Below, one piece after another: positions 1 through 5,568 of a DNA stretch of 7,149 bases. Each line of letters starts with the position of its first letter. Position 1 is the first letter of the stretch. Origin of the DNA: Gammaproteobacteria bacterium (GTDB lineage: Bacteria; Pseudomonadota; Gammaproteobacteria; DSM-16500); contig SCTP01000314.1 of the NCBI GenBank assembly GCA_004322325.1, positions 1 through 7,149 of the forward strand. The letters are read 5' to 3'. The notes under the pieces were generated by a model that ran no database searches, was not told the DNA's origin, and saw only the letters and a program-made list of their open reading frames with translations. Position numbers and translations under genes: made by a program.

Positions 1-1353
1 CGGCATCGCTTCTTCATTACCGGCTGCTTTATCTTCCATTTGCTTACGAAAACGCTCTGCTTGATCTTCCGGATCATTTAATTCTGAAAATCCATTCGCA
101 ATTTCTCGACCTGCAATAAACAGCTCAAAACGATCCGTAATAAACGGATTATCATCATTCCGCCGCGCGAGCGGGGATGTCTCCGCCGGATATTCCGTGA
201 TAAAAGTAGGTTGCTTCAATTCATGCTCCACCGTTTTCTCAAATATCTCGACTTGAATCTTGCCCAACCCATAACTTTCCTGCACCGGAATCTCAAGTTT
301 TTTAGCCGTACGTTTCGCTGCTTCTAACGAATCAATATCTTCCGCTTTCAAACTCGGATTAAACGTTAAAATCGCATCACGCAATGCTAATCGCGCAAAA
401 GGCTTGCTAAAATCTAACGCTGTCTCATGATAAGAAAACGCCATCGATCCAATGACACTCATCGCGATCTGGCGAAATAATTCTTCTGTTAAATCCATCA
501 AATCCCGATAATCAGCATACGCCTGATAAAATTCCAACATCGTAAATTCAGGATTATGCTGCGTCGATAACCCTTCATTACGAAAATTACGATTGATTTC
601 AAACACTCGCTCAAATCCACCCACCACTAATCGCTTTAAATAAAGCTCTGGCGCAATACGCAAATAAAGTGGCAAATCTAAAGCATGATGATGCGTCGTA
701 AACGGCTTCGCTGCTGCACCCCCCGCAAGCACTTGCATCATGGGTGTTTCGACTTCGAGATAATCACGTTCTTTTAAAAATTGACGAATGATATCTGTAA
801 TTTTAGAACGCACAAGAAAAGTATGACGCGTTTCTTCATTGGCAATTAAATCTAAATAACGTTGACGATAACGCGTTTCTTGATCGGTTAATCCATGAAA
901 TTTATCAGGTAATGGGCGAATCGCTTTGGTCAACAATATTAATTTTTTAACTTTAACCGATAATTCACCGGTCTTTGTTTTAAAAAGATAACCTTCCGCT
1001 CCAATAATATCCCCCAAATCCCATTGCTTGAATATTTCATACACCTCAGGCGTGACATCTTCTTGACGAATATAAAGTTGAATACGGCCAGACATATCAA
1101 GAATATGCGTGAAACTCGCTTTACCCATTAAACGCCGCGTCATAATCCGACCTGCCACCGTGACATGAACAGGATTCGCTTCTAATGCCGGCTCTGTCTT
1201 CTCACCATATTGCTGAAGCAAACTAGCCGCCAGTGCATCACGATGAAACCCAGCAGGATACGCCTTCCCTTGTTGACGCCATTCCGCTAATTTCGTACGA
1301 CGTTGTTCGATTAAATCGTGTGTATCAATAATTTCATGTTCTTGATCAGACAT
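1..1353 (-). CDS. lysS: Lysyl-tRNA synthetase, class II (3' end cut by window)
   Basis: Charges tRNA-Lys with lysine in the cytoplasm. The frame is open from the ATG at 1353 to the window edge, giving 451 residues starting [11 protein letters not shown]. coli LysS has about 505, so roughly the last 50 residues, including class II motif 3, lie outside. Seen in order: an N-terminal helix; an OB-fold anticodon-binding domain at about residues 62-145 ([16 protein letters not shown]); motif 1 at about 178-205 (FLVRSKI...YLEVETPMM); and motif 2 at about 248-282 ([20 protein letters not shown]), nearly identical to the E. coli version. The later [15 protein letters not shown] and [17 protein letters not shown] blocks are also typical. 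The start lies 2 bp after the prfB stop, so the two genes are probably translationally coupled in the prfB-lysS operon known from other proteobacteria. No frameshift or missing motif was seen in the visible part. Confidence 0.97.
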   Translation of the reverse strand, partial: MSDQEHEIIDTHDLIEQRRTKLAEWRQQGKAYPAGFHRDALAASLLQQYGEKTEPALEANPVHVTVAGRIMTRRLMGKASFTHILDMSGRIQLYIRQEDVTPEVYEIFKQWDLGDIIGAEGYLFKTKTGELSVKVKKLILLTKAIRPLPDKFHGLTDQETRYRQRYLDLIANEETRHTFLVRSKITDIIRQFLKERDYLEVETPMMQVLAGGAAAKPFTTHHHALDLPLYLRIAPELYLKRLVVGGFERVFEINRNFRNEGLSTQHNPEFTMLEFYQAYADYRDLMDLTEELFRQIAMSVIGSMAFSYHETALDFSKPFARLALRDAILTFNPSLKAEDIDSLEAAKRTAKKLEIPVQESYGLGKIQVEIFEKTVEHELKQPTFITEYPAETSPLARRNDDNPFITDRFELFIAGREIANGFSELNDPEDQAERFRKQMEDKAAGNEEAMP

Positions 1354-1355
1354 AA

Positions 1356-2454
1356 TTACAATCCACTTAGTAAACTGGCTTCAATAAATTTATCCAAATC
1401 CCCATCTAACACCGCCTGGGTATTGCCCACTTCCACACCGGTACGCAAATCTTTAATGCGCGACATATCTAAAACATAAGAACGAATCTGACTGCCCCAA
1501 GTGATATCTTTTTTCGTCGCTTCCAGCGCATCTTGCTTCGCCTGCTGCTTTTGTCTTTCTGCCTCATACAGCTTAGCACGCAATTGCTTCATCGCCATGG
1601 CACGATTTTTATGCTGCGAACGCTCCGCCTGCGATTGCACGACAATGCCCGTGGGAATATGCGTAATACGAATCGCTGAATCTGTCTTTTGCACGTGCTG
1701 ACCACCTGCACCGCTGGCACGAAAGGTATCAATGCGTAGATCAGCCGGATTAATCTCGATGGCGATGTTATCATCCACTTCTGGGGTCACAAACACCGAA
1801 GCAAAGGAAGTATGACGCTTATTATTCGAATCAAACGGTGATTTTCTAACGAGGCGATGCACCCCTCCTTCCGTCCGCAGCCATCCATAGGCATAAGGAC
1901 CATCGAATTTGACCGTCGCCCCTTTAATGCCGGCGACTTCACCGGGAGAGAGATCAATCACTTCCGTTTTAAACCCATGCCGCTCACCCCAGCGCATATA
2001 CATGCGTAGCAGCATATTGGCCCAATCTTGCGCTTCTGTCCCGCCTGAGCCCGATTGAATGTCCATATAAGCCGAATTAGCATCCATCTCCCCTGAAAAC
2101 ATGCGCCGAAATTCGAGTTCTTCGATTTTTTTGGTCAAATTTTCTGCATCTTTAGCAATCGCATCCAAGGTATCCGTATCGTTCTCCTGGGAAGCTAATT
2201 CATGCAATTCTTCGGTATCCTGCAAGTGCTGGCGCAGCGCCTGCATCATGTCTACCACATCTTCTAGCTGAGAGCGTTCTTTCCCTAATGCTTGGGCTTT
2301 TTCTTGCTGGGTCCAAATCTGGGGATCTTCTAACTCTTCTTTAATAGCCGCCAATCGTGCTATTTTTTGATCAACTTCAAAGATACCCCCAAATCTCATG
2401 GAGACGGGCTTCAAGAGCTTGGAGGTAGTTCCTCATGGATGTAATTTCAATCAT
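1356..2454 (-). CDS. prfB: Peptide chain release factor 2, made by +1 programmed frameshift
   Basis: RF2 recognises UGA and UAA stop codons and triggers peptide release in the ribosomal peptidyl-transferase centre. The gene is split between two frames. Zero frame starts at ATG 2454 and runs 25 codons ([25 protein letters not shown]) to a TGA at 2379-2377. A +1 slip on CTT joins it to 340 codons beginning [12 protein letters not shown]. The fused product is 365 aa, the same as E. coli RF2, also with 25 codons before the stop. In fused numbering the stop-recognition tripeptide SPF is at 205-207 and the catalytic GGQ at 250-252, with Ala246 just before it, the residue most bacteria have. ATG 2454 is preferred over the in-frame ATG at codon 7 because AAAAGG lies 8 nt upstream and the 25-codon length is conserved. 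The long open frame alone could begin at TTG 2414, but that would lose the native N-terminus. lysS follows after 2 bp. RF2 level should be autoregulated through the in-frame UGA. Confidence 0.96.
2377..2393 (-). promoter_or_regulatory. prfB +1 frameshift site (SD-like GGGGG, CTT slip codon, TGA)
   Basis: On the minus strand the bases read TTTGGGGGTATCTTTGA, followed by A. In the zero frame this is TGG GGG TAT CTT TGA. The known RF2 recoding signal is AGG GGG TAT CTT TGA C. The G-run that pairs with 16S rRNA, the 3-nt spacing to CTT, and the slippery CTT-T are all preserved. Two positions differ from E. coli: T instead of A ahead of the G-run, and A instead of C after TGA. When RF2 is scarce the ribosome pauses at UGA, tRNA-Leu slips from CUU to UUU, and translation continues at GAA. 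Confidence 0.95.
2418..2427 (-). promoter_or_regulatory. Possible anti-SD-like arm pairing with the frameshift G-run
   Basis: Minus-strand TACCTCCAAG, in codons 10-13 of the first prfB segment, can pair over 10 positions with TTTGGGGGTA at 2393-2384. Eight pairs are Watson-Crick and two are G-U; the loop is 24 nt. The segment contains CCTCC, the core of the 16S anti-SD, so the message carries in cis a competitor for its own frameshift stimulator. The pairing is visible; a role is inference and may be coincidence. Confidence 0.35.
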
Positions 2455-2456
2455 AA

Positions 2457-2520
2457 ATCTGGCCTTTTATGCTATCGCGTGATGGTAGCAAGATTTCCCA
2501 AGGGAATCTACAGGCCAGAT
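2457..2520 (-). promoter_or_regulatory. Structured prfB leader, candidate three-way junction covering the SD
   Basis: A perfect 9-bp inverted repeat, ATCTGGCCT at 2520-2512 and AGGCCAGAT at 2465-2457 on the minus strand, encloses two smaller hairpins. One is AGATTCC/GGAAATCT (7 pairs, one bulged A, loop CTTG). The other is GCT...ATC/GATAGC (6 pairs, 3-nt bulge, loop ACGC). Together they would fold as a three-way junction. The only plausible prfB Shine-Dalgarno, AAAAGG with its AGG 8 nt before ATG 2454, overlaps the 3' arm, so folding would hide it. No U-run follows, so it is not an ordinary terminator. There are no T-loop or anticodon features of a tRNA. A degraded small mobile element is an alternative, and I recognise no known riboswitch class. 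Confidence 0.5.
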
Positions 2521-2522
2521 CG

Positions 2523-2538
2523 CCTTAAAATTTTAAGG
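2523..2538. repeat. 16-bp perfect palindrome at the orf492/prfB junction
   Basis: CCTTAAAATTTTAAGG is fully self-complementary and contains the stop codon (TAA, 2527-2525) of the kinase-like gene. It lies just upstream of the prfB leader inverted repeat. On the minus strand it holds TAAAAT, which could be a -10 hexamer for a prfB promoter, but the hexamer 17 bp upstream (GAAGTT) is a poor -35. It might be an operator, a promoter -10 region, or just AT-rich chance symmetry. As RNA it gives at most a 6-bp stem with no U-tail, so it would be a poor terminator. Confidence 0.4.
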
Positions 2539-4003
2539 ATGGAGTTAAGCCGAACTTCAGCTCTACAAGTTTGTAAGACATTTCCTCTTCTACATTAGAG
2601 TGAAAATTATGAGCACTGTATCTTTCCATTAAGTTAATGTTGTTGGTGGTTCTAAATTGACTCAGATAGGAAAGATACTTCGTCACATCTTCATCTGCCA
2701 CTTGCGAAGCAACATACTCTTTAAAATCAGGTAAATCTAAAGCAGCCGCTGCAAAATAAGTTTGTTGACTCTTCAGTATCTTTAATAGGCGTTTTGCTTC
2801 ATCGTGAATTTCTTGCGTTTCATTCTCTTTCATATAAGAGTTAATAAATGTTTCCCATAATTCAGAAGGCATTAATATAATCAGCAAGAGGGCTTCATTC
2901 ACTTCTTGACGAAAATCAGGTAAATTCATTATTTCTTCGTCTATTATCTGAGAAGCTCGTTGCTTGCCCTGAGCAATCACATCTAACCAATTGTATAGCG
3001 TGTAGTTTGTTTTAATAAAAGGTAAAAACTGAAAAAGCTGCGCCGTGATGGCTGTTTTTTCGATAGGATAATTATCTTGAGAATCAACAAACTTCCAATC
3101 ACCATCGATATTCACTATTTGGTTATATTTATTAATACCAATGTTTTTCAAATGCAAATCAACTTCATGAAGAAACAAGGCAAGAACCAGCAATTTTCCG
3201 AGACCCTTATACTCACCTTGTTTAATTTTTTCTTTGATATTAATCTTCTTTTCTGTTAATAAATCAGATAAAGAGACAAAGCCTTCTACTTTTTTTGCCA
3301 TGACATTAATTGACTTACCTTCCACTCGGCGCGTTTTAGGTTGGTAAGGAATCATAAGCCTAAGTATTTCTTGGCCTATGGTTTCTCTTAGAGCCGATAT
3401 TGCATCTTTCGTCTTTTTACCGTACCAGTCGTCTTGAGGTTTGCGCCATTTTTTTATCTCATAAACTTCATTTCCAACGGGTGTGTAGACTGGAACAGAA
3501 TAAGTTAAATTTCCCACTTGTTGTGATTCATAAGTCACTTTCGTTCTTGGATATTTTATTTGCTTAAATAAAGACAAATTTTGCTGTGATTTCACACAAC
3601 TTTTTTGCCGTTTATTTTCATGAAGTGGTTGATTATTGTTATTATTGGTATTGGTATCGCTATCACTAATGAAAGAGTAGCCTCTTTTTCCTTGTTGTTG
3701 AAGAAAATCATCAAGCACTTCTTCACTATCATAGCTATCGCTTAAAAGTTCATCCACCCTATCCGCCGGTGCAAGCGAGATCGAATCAGCTGCTGCTGAA
3801 CAAACTATTCCCGTGCCGTGTAACAATGTATTAATGCGTTCAGATTGACGCTGATAAAAGGTTCTATCAAGAGGCTGCCCCATTCTACTGATTGAAGCAC
3901 TGACGGTATTTGATTGATAAGTATTCCCTACCTTTTCCCAAACTAACCGTCTATAAGTCCCATCCTCAAAATTCTCATCAAGAAAGTTAATGATTCGTAC
4001 CAT
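2525..4003 (-). CDS. Kinase-like protein (PI3/4-kinase or HipA-like fold), candidate secreted effector
   Basis: A 492-aa protein with no family I can name with certainty. The core looks like a divergent kinase domain, about residues 165-310. YEIKKW (K184/K185) could supply the ATP-binding lysine, and RETIGQE (E207/E212) the helix-C glutamate. NVMAKKVEGFVSLSDLL resembles a hinge. The block EVDLHLKNIGI (D282, H284, N287) followed by VNIDGDW (D300, D302) matches the DxHxxN...ID spacing of phosphatidylinositol 3/4-kinases and recalls HipA kinases. The N-terminal 145 residues are polar, with an Asn-rich stretch at 117-124. The C-terminal half is helical and holds LPDFRQEV (361) and LPDFKEYV (424). 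There is no signal peptide or clear membrane segment. Start ATG 4003 has AGGG 6 nt upstream. The gene is AT-rich compared with its neighbours and sits between conserved genes. Glutamates 472-474 and Leu at position -3 would fit a Dot/Icm export signal. Kinase fold is moderately supported; substrate and export are inference. Confidence 0.7.
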   Translation of the reverse strand: MVRIINFLDENFEDGTYRRLVWEKVGNTYQSNTVSASISRMGQPLDRTFYQRQSERINTLLHGTGIVCSAAADSISLAPADRVDELLSDSYDSEEVLDDFLQQQGKRGYSFISDSDTNTNNNNNQPLHENKRQKSCVKSQQNLSLFKQIKYPRTKVTYESQQVGNLTYSVPVYTPVGNEVYEIKKWRKPQDDWYGKKTKDAISALRETIGQEILRLMIPYQPKTRRVEGKSINVMAKKVEGFVSLSDLLTEKKINIKEKIKQGEYKGLGKLLVLALFLHEVDLHLKNIGINKYNQIVNIDGDWKFVDSQDNYPIEKTAITAQLFQFLPFIKTNYTLYNWLDVIAQGKQRASQIIDEEIMNLPDFRQEVNEALLLIILMPSELWETFINSYMKENETQEIHDEAKRLLKILKSQQTYFAAAALDLPDFKEYVASQVADEDVTKYLSYLSQFRTTNNINLMERYSAHNFHSNVEEEMSYKLVELKFGLTPSLKF

Positions 4004-4034
4004 AACCTACCCTATATTGTGTATTTTTTGTCTA

Positions 4035-4064
4035 TTAATAAAAAAACAGCCAAAAATTTTACAA
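4035..4064 (-). promoter_or_regulatory. Possible promoter for the kinase-like gene
   Basis: In the 90-bp gap between the two orphan genes, the minus strand has TTGTAA (4064-4059) and TATTAA (4040-4035) separated by 18 bp, an acceptable sigma-70 pair. The start codon is about 32 bp beyond the -10 box, with AGGG between. The whole gap (4004-4093) is extremely AT-rich, so chance matches are easy and the call is weak. Confidence 0.3.
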
Positions 4065-4093
4065 TAAAGAGCTTAAGGCTAGCTTAATAAGAT

Positions 4094-4486
4094 TCAGGGG
4101 CGAGGAGAGAAATGCTCGTGTGCTGTTAATTCCTGACGCTGAGGTTCATAGATTTTTAAAAAATTATCTAGCCGCCTCGCTAGTACACTTGTTGGGGGTT
4201 GTCCTGCAATCGTTTCCTTTACTAATGTAAATAATTGATCGATTGTTCCTAACGGATCTACTTCATTTTTAATATTACCCATTTTAATTAAAAAGTTTTT
4301 ACAATCCTCTTTGTGCTCAGAGGTTGGATTAAACAAAGCTTTGATCAAACTGTCTTGGTTATTAGCCATCCCTTTCATGAGAATCTCTAACGCTTTTCTT
4401 ATCTTATTCAATAACTCCATGCCAATTGGCATCCAGCCCTCTTCAAATGATTCTTCAAAATAAAACTCCTCATTCCCATTTGGCAT
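4094..4486 (-). CDS. Hypothetical protein, 130 aa, unknown function
   Basis: I do not recognise this protein. It is 130 residues, soluble-looking, without signal peptide or membrane segment. The N-terminus is strongly acidic (six Glu in residues 6-16, EEFYFEESFEE). An amphipathic helix follows at about 21-40 (GMELLNKIRKALEILMKGMA), then helical, Lys-rich stretches, and a His/Pro-containing tail (AHEHFSPRP). Cys62 is its only cysteine. The start ATG is well supported by AGAGGA 8 nt upstream. It begins 24 bp after rimI on the same strand, so it may be co-transcribed with rimI; the kinase-like gene follows 90 bp downstream. With that gene it forms an AT-rich block between conserved housekeeping genes. 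It could be a lineage-specific partner or small effector; nothing in the sequence decides this. That it is a real gene is supported by the RBS, open frame and tidy spacing. Confidence 0.65.
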   Translation of the reverse strand: MPNGNEEFYFEESFEEGWMPIGMELLNKIRKALEILMKGMANNQDSLIKALFNPTSEHKEDCKNFLIKMGNIKNEVDPLGTIDQLFTLVKETIAGQPPTSVLARRLDNFLKIYEPQRQELTAHEHFSPRP

Positions 4487-4510
4487 AAACTATTTCCTCT
4501 AAAAATATAT

Positions 4511-4945
4511 CTATAAACTTTTCGCAAAAACTAGCGCGTCCTCATGCCCTGCCACCGTCGGATAATAATCCTTACGTTCGCCAACCGGCCGAAAGCTCAT
4601 ATTGCGGTAAAGCGAAATCGCTTTCGAATTGGAACGACGTACTTCAAGATAAGCAATACTAATCCCTTCCTTTTTGGCATGACTTAATACTTGCTCCAGC
4701 AGCGTACGCCCTATCCCTTGGCGCTGATGGTCTCGCGCCACCCCCACATTCAATATATGGCATTCCTGTCCTTGCATCGCAATGATGATAAAACCAATCA
4801 CTTTCTTATCCACTTCCATCACCCATCCTACATAACCTGCCCGAAAGCATTGCATGAAGGTTTCTTCTGTCCACGGCACGACATTTACCATCTGCTCAAT
4901 ACGCAGCACGTGCGGGACATCTGATTTGAAAAAGGTTCGCAGCAT
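4511..4945 (-). CDS. rimI: Ribosomal protein bS18 N-alpha-acetyltransferase (GNAT family)
   Basis: A 144-aa GNAT acetyltransferase; E. coli RimI has 148. RimI transfers acetyl from acetyl-CoA to the N-terminal alanine of ribosomal protein S18. The acetyl-CoA loop is RDHQRQGIGRTLLE (residues 71-84, Q/RxxGxG type). LEVRRSN places Glu101 and SLYRNMSF places Tyr113, matching catalytic Glu103 and Tyr115 of E. coli RimI. ERKDYYPT near residues 123-130 is also a RimI signature. PWTEETF (24-30) fits the family N-terminus. The start at ATG 4945 has no clear Shine-Dalgarno, so translation may be weak or near-leaderless. It is divergent from the adenosyltransferase gene, and the orphan 130-aa gene follows after 24 bp. 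Other GNAT specificity is possible, but the catalytic pair and tail make RimI the best call. Confidence 0.9.
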   Translation of the reverse strand: MLRTFFKSDVPHVLRIEQMVNVVPWTEETFMQCFRAGYVGWVMEVDKKVIGFIIIAMQGQECHILNVGVARDHQRQGIGRTLLEQVLSHAKKEGISIAYLEVRRSNSKAISLYRNMSFRPVGERKDYYPTVAGHEDALVFAKSL

Positions 4946-4991
4946 AGTAGTATAGTTATACCATTAATTTGGAAGACATAGCTGGATATTT
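4946..4991. promoter_or_regulatory. Divergent intergenic region with a 12-bp near-palindrome
   Basis: These 46 bp must contain or border promoters for rimI (minus) and the adenosyltransferase gene (plus). GTATAGTTATAC at 4950-4961 is an inverted repeat (GTATA, 2-bp centre, TATAC). It offers -10-like hexamers both ways: TATAGT on plus (4951-4956) and TATAAC on minus (4960-4955). On plus, TTGAAA at 4926-4931 lies 19 bp upstream, longer than ideal; no good -35 was seen for rimI. Shared promoter or operator is inference. Confidence 0.35.
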
Positions 4992-5543
4992 ATGCCATAT
5001 CGACTCACCAAAATTTATACGCGCAAGGGGGATCAAGGATACACCACCTTGGGGGATAAGAAAATCTCGAAAGACGATTTGTTAGTCGAAACCGTGGGAA
5101 CGATTGATGAATTGAACTCTGCGATTGGGTTAGTGATCGCACTACAGATTAAAAATAAAGACGTTGAAGCGGGTTTAACACAAATACAACATGAATTATT
5201 TGACTTGGGTGGTGAATTGCACATGCCTATGCATATCGCCATCACTAAAGAGCATGTGACTCGCTTAGAACAAATGCTGGATCGCTGGAATAGCACTTTA
5301 CCGCCGCTGACGGAATTCTTATTACCTCGTGGTAACTCAACCTCAGCAGCATGCCACGTGGCCCGCGCCGTGTGCCGTCGGGCAGAACGATGCTTGGTGA
5401 GGTTACATAGGCAAGTGCCGTTAGATAATCCAGAATTACTACGCTACTTAAATCGGCTATCGGATGTATTATTTGTTGCTTGCCGCATGCTAGCGCGCGA
5501 TAGTGAGGAACAAGAAGTATTATGGGAGCATGAGAGAACGTAA
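4992..5543 (+). CDS. PduO-type ATP:cob(I)alamin adenosyltransferase
   Basis: Transfers the 5'-deoxyadenosyl group of ATP to cob(I)alamin or its corrinoid precursor, giving adenosyl-B12. At 183 aa it has the usual length. The N-terminal ATP-binding motif is TRKGDQGYTTLGD (residues 10-22, family TxxGDxGxTxL). GTIDELNSAIGL (36-47) is typical. The helix CHVARAVCRRAERCLVRL (121-138) provides the conserved Arg125, Arg129, Arg130, Glu132 and Arg133 of the active site, and RYLNRLSDVLFVACR (151-165) is the C-terminal signature. The usual LPGG before the active-site helix reads LPRGN (111-115). The start has GGA 6-7 nt upstream, a modest RBS. It stands alone on the plus strand: divergent from rimI, convergent with lpdA. 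No cobalamin biosynthesis gene is nearby, which suits salvage rather than synthesis. No B12 riboswitch fits in the 46-bp upstream gap. Confidence 0.93.
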   Translation: MPYRLTKIYTRKGDQGYTTLGDKKISKDDLLVETVGTIDELNSAIGLVIALQIKNKDVEAGLTQIQHELFDLGGELHMPMHIAITKEHVTRLEQMLDRWNSTLPPLTEFLLPRGNSTSAACHVARAVCRRAERCLVRLHRQVPLDNPELLRYLNRLSDVLFVACRMLARDSEEQEVLWEHERT

Positions 5544-5556
5544 CATTCTCTCATGC
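5528..5556. terminator. Perfect hairpin between convergent genes, probable bidirectional 3' end signal
   Basis: GCATGAGAGAA (5528-5538) and TTCTCTCATGC (5546-5556) form an 11-bp perfect stem with a 7-nt loop. The stop codon of the adenosyltransferase gene lies in the loop, and the lpdA stop is 13 bp away on the other strand. Position argues for a shared transcription end or an mRNA 3' stabiliser. Neither side has a U-run, so classic intrinsic termination would be inefficient; the 25-bp intergenic space holds nothing else. Confidence 0.55.
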
Positions 5557-5568
5557 CAATACACCATT

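Noticed and set aside
1356..2414. prfB as a simple 352-aa gene starting at TTG 2414
   Set aside because: It lacks an RBS at that start and would replace the conserved N-terminus. The frameshifted reading gives exactly the 365-aa family length and uses a textbook recoding site.
2457..2520. tRNA-like or intrinsic terminator interpretation of the inverted repeat
   Set aside because: No T-loop, anticodon arm or CCA-like end is present, and neither strand has a U-run after the stem.
4040..4080. Intrinsic terminator after the 130-aa gene (AGCC...GGCT followed by seven T on the minus strand)
   Set aside because: The stem is only 4 bp with a loop of about 25 nt; the T-run is explained by the AT-rich gap, so it is too weak to annotate.
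2525..4486. HipBA-like toxin-antitoxin pair made of the 492-aa and 130-aa genes
   Set aside because: The 130-aa protein shows no helix-turn-helix of a HipB-type antitoxin, and the genes are 90 bp apart rather than overlapping. A HipA-like fold stays possible for the kinase itself.
4691..4924. 77-aa plus-strand open frame opposite rimI
   Set aside because: It lies wholly inside the well-supported rimI gene, has no family resemblance and no convincing RBS.
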